Source of the DNA: Deltaproteobacteria bacterium
Lineage (GTDB): Bacteria > Desulfobacterota > Desulfobulbia > Desulfobulbales > VMSU01
Direction: 5' to 3'
NCBI GenBank assembly: GCA_024275235.1
Contig: JAJRZN010000005.1
Span: forward strand, 1-35,340
Length of the DNA stretch: 35,340 bases
In this document: positions 10,864 to 20,731 of the stretch, in pieces
How positions within the stretch are numbered: the first letter of the stretch is position 1
Layout of the letters: every line of letters begins with the position of its first letter
The notes under the pieces: model-generated
Seen by the model: only the letters and a program-made list of their open reading frames with translations
The model's database searches: none
What the model was told of the DNA's origin: nothing
Translations under genes and position numbers: made by a program

Positions 10864-11469
10864 TCAGAATGATTCGCTATCCCCCTTCCCCTCTCTCAAA
10901 ATTACCGGTTCCGAGCCAGTCAAGGAGATAACAGTTGACGGTTCTGGGTATATCGGGCCGCCGTCAATTATCAGATCAACCACGTTGGCCAGCTTTTCTT
11001 CAAGTTCATAGGCCTCGCCAACCGGTTCTTCATCGGCATTAAGAATGGCGGAGGTGGTCAGAATTGGATTACCAAGGGCCTCCACCAGGGCCAGACATAT
11101 ATTATTATCCGGTACCCTTATTCCCACCGTCTTCTGCTTACTGGTCATGATCCTGGGTACTATTTTCATGGTGGGCAGGATAAAGGTGTAGGCCCCCGGG
11201 AGATGCCGTTTCATTAACCGATAGGCCTGGTTTGAGATGTGGCAGTATTGGCTTACATTTTTCAGGCTGCTGCACATGAAACTGAATGGTTTATGGGTGG
11301 GCCGCCGCTTTAGTTGATGAATCCTTTTCACCGCCTTCTGGTTGAATATATCGCAGCCGATTCCATAAATGGTATCGGTTGGGTAACAGATAACATCACC
11401 GCGGCGCAGCCTGTCTGCCACCTGCGCGATAAGTCTGACTTGTGGATTGTCGGGGTTGATATTAAGCAT
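10864..11469 (-). CDS. L-threonylcarbamoyladenylate synthase (Sua5/YciO/YrdC family)
   Basis: GDVICYPTDTIYGIGCDIFNQKAVKRIHQLKRRPTHKPFSF. Confidence 0.93.
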   Translation of the reverse strand: MLNINPDNPQVRLIAQVADRLRRGDVICYPTDTIYGIGCDIFNQKAVKRIHQLKRRPTHKPFSFMCSSLKNVSQYCHISNQAYRLMKRHLPGAYTFILPTMKIVPRIMTSKQKTVGIRVPDNNICLALVEALGNPILTTSAILNADEEPVGEAYELEEKLANVVDLIIDGGPIYPEPSTVISLTGSEPVILREGKGDSESF

Positions 11470-11560
11470 TGGACGATATTGCGCCGAATGGCTATACTTG
11501 TCAAGTAAAGAATTTCCCCTTTAAGTACCCGTAACGCGCTCTGCCTGGTTTTTTCCGGTC

Positions 11561-12538
11561 TTGTCGGGACTAAAAGCGGATATCGGAGTAAATATCGTGT
11601 CAGCCCCCAAGGAGACAAATTTTGCCGCCATTGATCTGGGTAGTAATAGTTTCCGCCTGCTGGCGGTCTCCGGTCTGTCGGCGAAATGGCCTCCACGCCG
11701 AATTTTGCTTGATAGCTGCCGTCAGACCTGCCTTGGTGAGGAATTAACAACAACAGGTGGATTAAGTGCGGCGGCCCGCCGGCGCGGACTTGCCGCCTGT
11801 CGGATATTTGCTGGACAATTGCGGGAGCTGCCGGTTATGCCGTTACGGGCCTGTGGTACTCAAGCCCTGCGTCAGGCGGTCAACAGCCGGGAATTTATTC
11901 AAGAGGTCAAAGAAATTTTATCCTGCCGCGTTGATATCCTCAGCCCGGAGCAGGAGGCGGCATATACTCTTCTGGGTTGTCAGGCCGGGCAAAAAAAGGA
12001 CAGCCACCCTTTGCTTTTAGTCGATGCCGGGGGCGGCAGTACCGAGATAATCCTGGCCCGCTACAGACAGAAGCCGCTTATCCGCAGTCTGCCCATCGGG
12101 GTAGTCAATTTAACGGAACGATTTTTCCAGGCCGGAATCAACGCCCCGGCCCTGGCTCAAATGAGAATTTTTCTCATTGAACAGATTGGGCCCGTATTGA
12201 GTGAGCTGCTGCCTGCCAATCTCAGTAAAGTACGTCTCGCGGCCTCCGGCGGTACCGCTAACGCCCTGGCCATGCTCTCCCTGGGACTGCGGGACTACCA
12301 GGCGGAATTGATTCAGGGCAGCAGATTGACCAGAGCCGGATTAGATAAAATTCTGGCCCGCTTAATGACTCTCAGCTCCAGGGCACTCCGCTCTATACCG
12401 GGCATAAGAGCAAGAGGAGTAATTATTCCGGCGGGTATAATGCTGCTTCAGGCCATTATTGAATTTGTCGGTCAGGACTTAACCGTAAGTACCAGCGGAT
12501 TTCTAGAAGGAATTATTCTGCGTCATGGGGATGATTGA
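11561..12538 (+). CDS. Ppx/GppA exopolyphosphatase/pppGpp phosphohydrolase family (start uncertain; GTG at 11597 is an alternative)
   Basis: NFAAIDLGSNSFRLLAV, LLVDAGGGSTEIIL, LAASGGTANALA. Confidence 0.92.
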   Translation: MSGLKADIGVNIVSAPKETNFAAIDLGSNSFRLLAVSGLSAKWPPRRILLDSCRQTCLGEELTTTGGLSAAARRRGLAACRIFAGQLRELPVMPLRACGTQALRQAVNSREFIQEVKEILSCRVDILSPEQEAAYTLLGCQAGQKKDSHPLLLVDAGGGSTEIILARYRQKPLIRSLPIGVVNLTERFFQAGINAPALAQMRIFLIEQIGPVLSELLPANLSKVRLAASGGTANALAMLSLGLRDYQAELIQGSRLTRAGLDKILARLMTLSSRALRSIPGIRARGVIIPAGIMLLQAIIEFVGQDLTVSTSGFLEGIILRHGDD

Positions 12539-12707
12539 GTTGCTGCCTCATGCTTTTTATAAAAACGCCGTTTTGGTCATTTATGAAAATAATTTGGTAA
12601 CTGTTCAAAATAACGGTCATGCACGACTATCCGAACACAATGAAACATGATAGTCTTGATAAGGCCAACATCCCTGGCAGGTGACTTTCATATAAGTGTT
12701 GAACTAT

Positions 12708-12909
12708 GATGGACTCGTAAAAAGTCCATCACTAACTAAAGATGGCTAAGTCAGCTAAGCGAAGACTGTGAAAAGTTCGATATACAGGTAAGCGAGTTTA
12801 CGAGACTCCGAGGCGTGGTGGTTCGGCAGGGCTTCGGCCATACATATGGTATGCCGAAGGTCTGCCGAACCACCACAACACCGTAGATCGGACTTTTTAC
12901 GACGCCATC
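12708..12909. mobile_element. MITE-like element copy A (202 bp) with TIRs and 6-bp target-site duplication AACTAT (12702-12707 and 12910-12915)
   Basis: GATGGACTCGTAAAAAGTCCATC at left; the right end reads GATGGCGTCGTAAAAAGTCCGATC when reverse-complemented; flanked by AACTAT on both sides; central hairpin 12815-12876. Confidence 0.88.
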
Positions 12910-12958
12910 AACTATTACAAGCCAACCACCATAATTTTTTTCCTGGGAGTTCTTTGCG

Positions 12959-14419
12959 ATGCAAGATAAAATTATACTTGATGCCTATACCTTTGACGAC
13001 CTGCTGCTGGTTCCACAGGCCTCCGATGTCCTGCCCGCCGAGGTGGAACTCGGCACCCGATTGACCAGGACGATTAATCTGCAGATTCCCCTGATCAGTG
13101 CCGCTATGGACAGTGTCACCGAGCACCGGACGGCCATCAGCATGGCCCGGGAAGGGGGGATGGGCATTATTCATAAAAACATGGGGATTAATAACCAGAT
13201 TCTGGAGGTACAGAGGGTCAAAAAATCCGAATCCGGTATGATTGTTGATCCAATTACCGTGGAGGAGGAGGCCACGGTGGCCGATGTCCAGGCCATTATG
13301 CAGCGTTTTCATATCTCCGGGGTACCGGTAAGGCAGGGTAAAAAGCTGGTGGGAATTGTCACCAACCGTGACCTGCGCTTTGTCTCCGACCCCCTGCTCC
13401 GGGTACGCGATGTCATGACCAGCAAGAATCTGATAACCGCTAAAGTTGGAATTACCCTGGAACAGTCCAAGGCCCTGCTCCATGAACACCGGATTGAAAA
13501 ATTGCTGGTAGTGGACGACGAGGGTAATTTAACGGGGCTTATTACTACCAAGGATCTGGAAAAAATCAAACGCTACCCTCACGCCGCCAAGGATGACCTG
13601 GGTCGTCTGCTGGTGGGGGCGGCAATTGGGGTTGACACCCCCCCCGAATCATTAGATGGTCTGATGAAGGCCGGAGTGGATATTGTGGTTCTGGATTCCG
13701 CCCATGGTCATTCCCGAAATATCATCAACGCCTTAAAGAGATTAAAAGACAACTTTCCCGACCTGCAGGTGGTGGCCGGCAATATTGCCACTCCGGAGGC
13801 GGTGGTAGATCTGATAAAGGCCGGGGCTGACTGCGTCAAAATCGGAGTGGGGCCGGGTTCAATCTGCACTACCAGGATTGTGGCTGGAGTCGGGGTACCG
13901 CAGATGACCGCGATCTATCGCTGCGCCAAAGCAGCGGCTGAATACGATATTCCAGTGATTGCCGACGGCGGGATTAAATTTTCCGGTGATATTACCAAGG
14001 CCATCGGCATGGGGGCTCATGTTATTATGGTAGGCAGTCTCTTTGCCGGTACCGATGAGGCACCGGGGGAGACCTTTTTATATCAGGGCCGTACCTATAA
14101 GGGGTATCGGGGTATGGGCTCTCTTGGGGCCATGAAAAAGGGCAGCAGTGACCGCTATTTTCAGGATAAAGTAGAGAATCCCGCCAAACTGGTTCCTGAG
14201 GGTATTGAAGGAAAGGTACCCTATCGGGGGCCGATTTCAGACACCATCTATCAGCTGCTCGGCGGTCTGCGCTCAGGTATGGGTTATGTGGGGGCCAGGG
14301 ATATTGAGGCCCTGCGCCAGCGGGCAAAATTCGTCAGGATTACCGCTGCCGGGCTCAAGGAAAGTCACGTTCACGATGTTATTATTACCAAGGAGGCGCC
14401 TAATTACCGCTTAGGATGA
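12959..14419 (+). CDS. guaB: IMP dehydrogenase with CBS domains
   Basis: [53 protein letters not shown]. Confidence 0.98.
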   Translation: MQDKIILDAYTFDDLLLVPQASDVLPAEVELGTRLTRTINLQIPLISAAMDSVTEHRTAISMAREGGMGIIHKNMGINNQILEVQRVKKSESGMIVDPITVEEEATVADVQAIMQRFHISGVPVRQGKKLVGIVTNRDLRFVSDPLLRVRDVMTSKNLITAKVGITLEQSKALLHEHRIEKLLVVDDEGNLTGLITTKDLEKIKRYPHAAKDDLGRLLVGAAIGVDTPPESLDGLMKAGVDIVVLDSAHGHSRNIINALKRLKDNFPDLQVVAGNIATPEAVVDLIKAGADCVKIGVGPGSICTTRIVAGVGVPQMTAIYRCAKAAAEYDIPVIADGGIKFSGDITKAIGMGAHVIMVGSLFAGTDEAPGETFLYQGRTYKGYRGMGSLGAMKKGSSDRYFQDKVENPAKLVPEGIEGKVPYRGPISDTIYQLLGGLRSGMGYVGARDIEALRQRAKFVRITAAGLKESHVHDVIITKEAPNYRLG

Positions 14420-14424
14420 TCATT

Positions 14425-15972
14425 ATGGATATTCAAACAGAAAAGATATTAATTCTTGATTTTGGCTCACAGACCACCCAGTTAATCGCCCGTCGTATCC
14501 GGGAGCAGAAGGTTTATTGTGAGGTTCATCCCTATTATTTAAGTCTGGAAAAGATCAAGGCCATGACCCCGAAGGGGATAGTGCTCTCCGGCGGCCCCAG
14601 GAGCGTCTATGATGAAGACGCTCCCAAGAGTGATCCCGATATATTCAATCTTGGCATTCCGGTACTGGGTATCTGCTACGGGGCCCAGTTAATGACTATG
14701 CAGAGCGGCGGCGAGGTGGAAAAGGCGCAAAAACGTGAATTCGGCAAGGCTGAACTGGTAATCAAAAACAGCGAAGGACTCTTTGCCGGTCTGGACCCCG
14801 AAGGCGCCAACCAGGTGTGGATGAGTCATGGTGACCGTATAGAAGAATTACCGGCCGGGTTTATGGTCTCGGCAGTGAGTGAACATTCGCCCAACGCCGC
14901 TATCCGCCACCGGGACAAACCCCTGGTGGGGGTTCAGTTTCATCCGGAGGTGGCTCATACCCTGATTGGCAGCGATGTCTTACGTAACTTTGTCTTTGGC
15001 ATGTGTCATTGCCGGCCCAGATGGACCATGCAGTCCTTTGTGGACTCCAATATTGCCGCTATCCGGGAGAAGGTGGGCCGCGATCAGGTGATCTGCGCCC
15101 TGAGCGGCGGGGTTGATTCCTCGGTGGTGGCAGCCCTTATTCATCGGGCCATCGGCAGTCAGCTGACCTGTATCTATGTCGATAACGGCCTCATGCGCAC
15201 CGGAGAGACGGAGAGTGTTATGCGCTTCTTCCGTGAAAAGACCGGGCTCAATGTTATCCAGGTGGATGCCCGCGATGAATTTCTCAATCAACTCACCGGC
15301 GTAAGTGATCCCGAGAAGAAACGTAAAATTATAGGCCACGGATTTATCCGGATATTTGAACGGGAGGCCGGCAAGATCAAAGACGCCAGATACCTGGCTC
15401 AGGGTACTCTCTATCCGGATGTGATTGAGAGTGTTTCCTTTGTCGGTGATACGGTGATTAAATCGCATCATAATGTCGGCGGTTTGCCCGAAATCATGAA
15501 ACTTGATCTCATTGAGCCGCTGCGAGATTTGTTTAAGGACGAGGTGCGGCTCCTCGGTCTGGAACTTGGTCTGCCCGAAGAGGCCGTTTACCGCCAGCCC
15601 TTCCCCGGCCCCGGCCTGGCGATCAGGATAATCGGCGAAATTACCCCCCAGCGTCTTGAGGTTGTGCGCCAGGCCGACGCCATTGTCCTTGAGGAGATGA
15701 AACGGGCCGGATTATACCGTCAGACCTGGCAGTCCTTCGCCGTTCTGCTTCCCATTCAAACCGTAGGAGTCATGGGTGATGAACGGACATACGAGCATGT
15801 AGTGGCCCTGCGCTGTGTGGACAGCCTGGATGCCATGACCGCTGACTGGTCAAGACTGCCCTATGATTTATTAGGCCGGATGTCCAACCGGATTATCAAT
15901 GAGGTGCGGGGGGTCAACCGGGTGGTCTTTGATATCTCTTCCAAACCGCCGGGCACCATTGAATGGGAGTAA
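14425..15972 (+). CDS. guaA: GMP synthase (glutamine-hydrolysing)
   Basis: [33 protein letters not shown]. Confidence 0.98.
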   Translation: MDIQTEKILILDFGSQTTQLIARRIREQKVYCEVHPYYLSLEKIKAMTPKGIVLSGGPRSVYDEDAPKSDPDIFNLGIPVLGICYGAQLMTMQSGGEVEKAQKREFGKAELVIKNSEGLFAGLDPEGANQVWMSHGDRIEELPAGFMVSAVSEHSPNAAIRHRDKPLVGVQFHPEVAHTLIGSDVLRNFVFGMCHCRPRWTMQSFVDSNIAAIREKVGRDQVICALSGGVDSSVVAALIHRAIGSQLTCIYVDNGLMRTGETESVMRFFREKTGLNVIQVDARDEFLNQLTGVSDPEKKRKIIGHGFIRIFEREAGKIKDARYLAQGTLYPDVIESVSFVGDTVIKSHHNVGGLPEIMKLDLIEPLRDLFKDEVRLLGLELGLPEEAVYRQPFPGPGLAIRIIGEITPQRLEVVRQADAIVLEEMKRAGLYRQTWQSFAVLLPIQTVGVMGDERTYEHVVALRCVDSLDAMTADWSRLPYDLLGRMSNRIINEVRGVNRVVFDISSKPPGTIEWE

Positions 15973-15975
15973 ACC

Positions 15976-17244
15976 ATGAGCTGCGATAAACCTCCGGAAC
16001 CGCGCCGTCTCTCTGTGGAACGAGCCAACTGTCTGCTGGAAAGCATCTCTAAAATTATTAAAATTATCAATCAGAAAGGGGGTAATTTTAATAAACGCCT
16101 GGATGAAATCCTGGAGATACTCTTGAGCTATATGGGAGTGGAACAGGGGTCAATTATGGTTCTGGAGGGCCGTAATCTAATAGTAGTCACCGCCAGCCGT
16201 CGGGAAATAATCGGCAAAAAGCAGGCCCTGGACGACAAATCCATTGCCGCCCTGGCCGCCACAACAGCGGCTCCGGTCTTTATTCCCGATATCTCCGCCG
16301 ATCCTCGTTTTAATAATAAACGGCAGCGTAATCAGCATTATAAAAAAAACGCCCTGCTCTCCCTGCCGATATTTCAGGAGGAACAGTTATTAGGCGTAAT
16401 TAATGTTACCGACAAGATGGGTGACAAAGATCTGCTGCAGGAAGATATTACCTGTCTTCTTGATTTCAGCAGCATGATTATCTCTACTCTGGTTCAGCAG
16501 CGTCTCCACAGACAGCTGCAACGCCGGAAAGATACCCTGCGGCAGAAAAACAAGGAGTTAAAACGGCAGGAATCTCTGCGGGACGAATTGTATAAAATGC
16601 TGATTCATGATTTAAAGGCTCCCCTTGCTGAGGTGGTGGCCAACCTGGATATTATGTCTTATTCTATAAGCGGGGAGAATCGTGAATTTCTGGCTGCCGC
16701 CCAGATGAGCTGTGACCGTGCCGTCCGCATGGCAAATAATCTGGTAGCCATCAATAAGCTGGAAGACGGCAAATTAATTCCCTGTCTGGAGGAGGTTCAT
16801 CCCAGAGCGCTTCTTGAGGAGTCCTTGAGCGCCCTGCGCGGCCTGGCCCGGATTAAGGATGTGGAACTTGTGCTGGCCGCCGCTCCTGCCCTGCCCATGG
16901 CCTATGTTGATCGAATCCTGATCTTACGGGTCTTGCAGAATTTATTGACCAACGCTCTGGGCTATACCACACCAGGTACCAAAATTACCGCTGGTTGTAA
17001 TTATCTCGCTGTCAGTGAGGAGCTGGAGTTTTTTGTGCAGGATCAGGGGCCGGGACTGCCGGAGGATAAACAGGCTAAAATTTTTGCAAAATACTCCCGC
17101 CTCTCCGAAAAACAGGATGCCCTGGTGGGCACCGGCCTTGGCCTTTATTTCTGTAAACTGGCCGTTGAGGTTCATAAAGGTAAAATCGCGGTCAACAGCA
17201 AGCCCGGCGAGGGCTGCCGATTTTATTTCCTTCTGCGTCTGTAA
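15976..17244 (+). CDS. GAF-domain sensor histidine kinase
   Basis: GAF-like N-terminus; H-box LIHDLKAPLAEVVANLD; N/G boxes LQNLLTNALGYT, FVQDQGPGLPEDKQAKIF, GTGLGLYFCK. Confidence 0.9.
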   Translation: MSCDKPPEPRRLSVERANCLLESISKIIKIINQKGGNFNKRLDEILEILLSYMGVEQGSIMVLEGRNLIVVTASRREIIGKKQALDDKSIAALAATTAAPVFIPDISADPRFNNKRQRNQHYKKNALLSLPIFQEEQLLGVINVTDKMGDKDLLQEDITCLLDFSSMIISTLVQQRLHRQLQRRKDTLRQKNKELKRQESLRDELYKMLIHDLKAPLAEVVANLDIMSYSISGENREFLAAAQMSCDRAVRMANNLVAINKLEDGKLIPCLEEVHPRALLEESLSALRGLARIKDVELVLAAAPALPMAYVDRILILRVLQNLLTNALGYTTPGTKITAGCNYLAVSEELEFFVQDQGPGLPEDKQAKIFAKYSRLSEKQDALVGTGLGLYFCKLAVEVHKGKIAVNSKPGEGCRFYFLLRL

Positions 17245-17271
17245 CAAGTATTATTTTGAGAACTACACCCT

Positions 17272-18429
17272 ATGACAATAGATCCAGCCCAAATTAATTT
17301 TCTCATCGTTGATGACCTGGATAATATGCGGCGCTCCATTCGGGCCATGCTGAAGTTGATTAAATTCGGCCGTAAATATTATGAAGCGGCGGACGGTCTT
17401 GAGGCCTGGGAAATTTTAAATACCGGGCATTGCGCCATAAAATTCATAATCTCCGACTGGCAAATGCCCCGGATGAACGGCACTGAACTGCTGAATAAGC
17501 TGCGCGGCAACAAAAAGTTCAAGGATACCCCCTTCCTGATGATCACCGCCGAAGCCAACCAGAGTATTGTCGCCGAGGCCGCTGAACAGGATGTGGACGC
17601 CTATCTCACCAAGCCCTTTGTTACCGCTACCCTGGAGCAGAAGATTCTGGAGCTGCTTAACCGGGTGGATAATCCCAGTCCCCAGGCCGTACTGCTGCGC
17701 AAGGCCGAAAAATGGCGGGCCAAAGGCCAGTTTGATAATGCCATTGAATGCCTGCGCCGGGCGGCTGGTCTGAGTAAACACTCCTCCCGGCCGTGGCGGG
17801 AAATAGGCCGTCTGTTTTTAAAAAAGAATGACCTGCAGGGAGCCATTGAGGCCTTTGAACAGGCCATCACCATGAATCGTTTAGAGGTGCCCTCTTATCA
17901 TTATCTCGGCCAGATTTACCTGAAACAGGGAGAGGCGGACAAGGCCATTAAATATTTTACCAAGGCCCTGGATCTAAGCCCGCGAAACGCCGAGCGGGCC
18001 TTCAAGGTGGCAGCGCTCCTCCTGAAACATCAACGGGTTAAAGAGGCGGAAAAGATATTAAAATCCATGCTCCGCAATAATCCGGATAACCTTGATCTCC
18101 ATGAAGAGACCGTGGATCTTGCCATGGAGCACGGCCTTTTTAAATTAGCGGTTTTCTGCTGCCGTAAGGTGCTGGAAGCGGCACCTGAGCGTGATTACAT
18201 GCAGAAAAAGCTGGGCCTGGCGCTGCTGCGAAAAGGCGCGTATCAGGAGGCGGCAACTCTGCTTGAGAAGGTACAGCAGCACTTCCCCATGGATATAAAT
18301 GTTCTCCTCTATCTCGCTGAGTGCTATCTGCAGCTGAAAATGCGGATGCGGGCCGATAAATGGGCCTCAAAGGCCGTCAGAATTGATCCGGGCAATAAAC
18401 AGGCCCAGGAAATACTGGCTCAGTGTTAA
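17272..18429 (+). CDS. Response regulator (REC) fused to TPR repeats
   Basis: FLIVDDLDNMRRSIR, FIISDWQMPRMNG, DAYLTKPF; then TPR-like repeats. Confidence 0.9.
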   Translation: MTIDPAQINFLIVDDLDNMRRSIRAMLKLIKFGRKYYEAADGLEAWEILNTGHCAIKFIISDWQMPRMNGTELLNKLRGNKKFKDTPFLMITAEANQSIVAEAAEQDVDAYLTKPFVTATLEQKILELLNRVDNPSPQAVLLRKAEKWRAKGQFDNAIECLRRAAGLSKHSSRPWREIGRLFLKKNDLQGAIEAFEQAITMNRLEVPSYHYLGQIYLKQGEADKAIKYFTKALDLSPRNAERAFKVAALLLKHQRVKEAEKILKSMLRNNPDNLDLHEETVDLAMEHGLFKLAVFCCRKVLEAAPERDYMQKKLGLALLRKGAYQEAATLLEKVQQHFPMDINVLLYLAECYLQLKMRMRADKWASKAVRIDPGNKQAQEILAQC

Positions 18430-18432
18430 GCC

Positions 18433-20526
18433 ATGGCTCAAGAGAATCCCATCCTGACAGCCATTATGCCCATCCCCTACCAGGGGGCCAAACTTTTGGC
18501 GGGGGCATGGCCCGCCTTTACCAGAGAGCTCAACAATCTGCTTAAGGAAAGCGGCTTTGAGGCATCTGATACCTCTGCTGAACTGCTTCTTTTCTCCTTT
18601 CCCAATCCAACTGCCGCCCTGAAGGCTGTCCTGGGCGCCTTTGTCACCCTGCGCCGGAACCATAAAAATTTGAGCGGCAAGCCACTGCCGCTCAAATGCG
18701 TCATGCACCTTGTCTCGCCGCGGGATCCACGGCCGGCGCTGCTCTCTCCGGACGATGAACATTGGGATATACTGAAAGCGGAGACGATTTATGTCACCAG
18801 ACCCCTGAAAAATCAGATTGACCTGTTACTGACCCGCCGGAAGTTCCCGGCCTGCAGACTGAAGAATGAGGGCGGCGGTTTGACGGCGCTGATCTTCCCT
18901 GAGCAGGGCAAAATCAACGCCCGTCAGATACTCGCTTTCCGCTCTCTGTCCCTCACCGGCAGCGGCCGCCCCTGCTTTTATTGCGGCATGCGCTGGCATC
19001 TGCCCGCCCAATGTCCGGCCAAGGCCCTGAAGATAGAGCATAACGGGCTGCGGGAAATCGGTTATCTGCCCTTTAAGCAAATAAACATTCTCTACAAAAA
19101 GGTTTTTGTCGAACCTCAGAAAATGGCCCATACCCTGGCGGCAGGCATCCGGGTATCCCAGATCCGCAAGGATCCCCTGCTCGCGGTATATACCGCTTTT
19201 CTGGATATCAACAGGGTGTATCAGCCTCGTTTTTTATGGAATATCGCCTTCAGCGTCTACAACAAATGGGAATCCATTTTTAAGACGGATAAAAATAATC
19301 TGGATAATAATAATCTCCAGCTTGGTTTTGACTGTCTGCGGGTCAAGGAGTATGGCCGGGCCGAGGAGCTGTTTCTGCGGGAATGCAGTCACAAGGCCCC
19401 AAAAAGATTTTACGCCGTCCTGGGCCAGGCCTTTCTGGCTCTGGAAAGGGGACGTCTCGCTGATATGCGCAATCATCTGGAGCTGGCCTCTAATTTCGCC
19501 ATCGCCGAAAAGGAACGTATCTATATCTCACTGCTTTTATCGAGATATTATGACCTTAATGATGAAAGCTGGAAGGCGCGTGATTTAATCAAAAACGCCT
19601 TTACCATCAGGGCCGACTGCCAGGATCTTCTCTACCGCAAGGTGCAGCTTGAGGTCAAGGGCAATTTCAAGGAGCAGGCCTTTCAGCTCCTCCGTTCATT
19701 GATGGTTGACCAGCGGCGGCTGTACATGGTTATTATGATGGATCCGGAATTGATTCATATTCAGGCCAAGGTGGAGGATATCCTCCAGGCCCAATACCAG
19801 ACCATTGCCAACGCCGCCGGAGAAAATTTAAATAGAGCCAGAGAGGAAGTTAACGACCTGACAGGCTGGTTTGATAAAGAAGATAAAGAGATGACTGTAA
19901 ATGTTCAGACCCTGGCTAATCTGGAGAAGATGATGCTTAGAGGCAGCTATTTTGACTGCCTTGATGTGGCCTCAAGGGCCAAGGCCCTTTATGCCGCCAG
20001 TCGCCGGCTGCGGGAAAACAAACTAAACGCGCTCTATGATCAGGCTAATCGGGAGATGACACGCTGGAAGGGCTATTACAGTTTCTGGCTTTCATATCAA
20101 TTTCCGGGCTTTTTTAAAAAATTCCATCGCCAGCTGCTGCCTATCAAGAAAAAAATTAATACGATTATCAAACTGGCAAAAAGGAATCAGGCCGAATCCT
20201 ACCGGCAGGCCGTAGGTTTATTGGCCGAGGTCAGAACGGCCATTGAGGATATTGAGCCAATATATGAACGGATGACCTGGCTTAATTTTATCTGCTCCGG
20301 CGGCCTGGTTTTCGGTAAAAAACTGTTAATTGCAGAATTGGCATTAGCGGCTGTTGCCCTGACCGTTGTCTTTATTGCCGGAGTTATCCCGGAGTCATCC
20401 TCCTTAAACGGCCTGGCTTCACTGCTCTCGGAGCCCCTGTTTCTGAAAAAAGCCGGGGTAATTATCCCCACCATTGTCGCGCCGCTGCTGGCTCTTATCC
20501 TGACGGTACAAAGAATGGGGAAATAA
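18433..20526 (+). CDS. Membrane-anchored protein: N-terminal region, CCHC zinc-knuckle-like motif, helical-repeat region and two C-terminal transmembrane helices
   Basis: CFYCGMRWHLPAQC (CX2CX4HX4C); C-terminal hydrophobic segments LLIAELALAAVALTVVFIAGVI and AGVIIPTIVAPLLALILTV. Confidence 0.65.
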   Translation: MAQENPILTAIMPIPYQGAKLLAGAWPAFTRELNNLLKESGFEASDTSAELLLFSFPNPTAALKAVLGAFVTLRRNHKNLSGKPLPLKCVMHLVSPRDPRPALLSPDDEHWDILKAETIYVTRPLKNQIDLLLTRRKFPACRLKNEGGGLTALIFPEQGKINARQILAFRSLSLTGSGRPCFYCGMRWHLPAQCPAKALKIEHNGLREIGYLPFKQINILYKKVFVEPQKMAHTLAAGIRVSQIRKDPLLAVYTAFLDINRVYQPRFLWNIAFSVYNKWESIFKTDKNNLDNNNLQLGFDCLRVKEYGRAEELFLRECSHKAPKRFYAVLGQAFLALERGRLADMRNHLELASNFAIAEKERIYISLLLSRYYDLNDESWKARDLIKNAFTIRADCQDLLYRKVQLEVKGNFKEQAFQLLRSLMVDQRRLYMVIMMDPELIHIQAKVEDILQAQYQTIANAAGENLNRAREEVNDLTGWFDKEDKEMTVNVQTLANLEKMMLRGSYFDCLDVASRAKALYAASRRLRENKLNALYDQANREMTRWKGYYSFWLSYQFPGFFKKFHRQLLPIKKKINTIIKLAKRNQAESYRQAVGLLAEVRTAIEDIEPIYERMTWLNFICSGGLVFGKKLLIAELALAAVALTVVFIAGVIPESSSLNGLASLLSEPLFLKKAGVIIPTIVAPLLALILTVQRMGK

Positions 20527-20528
20527 AT

Positions 20529-20651
20529 GTAACTGTTCAGCAGACCCCATTTCGGAGTCTACGCTTTCCTTGCCCATTTAGGATTTCTTGAACACCAAAG
20601 TATGCTTCGAAGTCCTAAATAAACAAACCTGGAGCACTGCTGAACAGTTAC
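20529..20651. repeat. Intergenic inverted-repeat element (second repeat family)
   Basis: Perfect 15-bp IR GTAACTGTTCAGCAG (20529-20543) / CTGCTGAACAGTTAC (20637-20651) enclosing a second IR ATTTAGGATTTC (20576-20587) / GAAGTCCTAAAT (20609-20620). Confidence 0.75.
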
Positions 20652-20731
20652 GCTCCGGGGTTTTCGTCACTTTCAGGCATCACGCTGAATAGTTACAAAT
20701 AAATTAACACAACAGACAAACTGGAGGATTA

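Noticed and set aside
12630-12661. GACTATC/GATAGTC inverted repeat after the ppx/gppA gene
   Set aside because: Only 7 bp with a long loop and no T-tract; could be chance.
12846-13064. 72-aa ORF in the supplied track
   Set aside because: Begins inside MITE copy A and overlaps guaB in another frame; spurious.
12908-13489. 193-aa minus-strand ORF antisense to guaB
   Set aside because: Complementary to a highly conserved coding region with no recognisable domain; a codon-usage artefact, like the other long antisense ORFs in this window.
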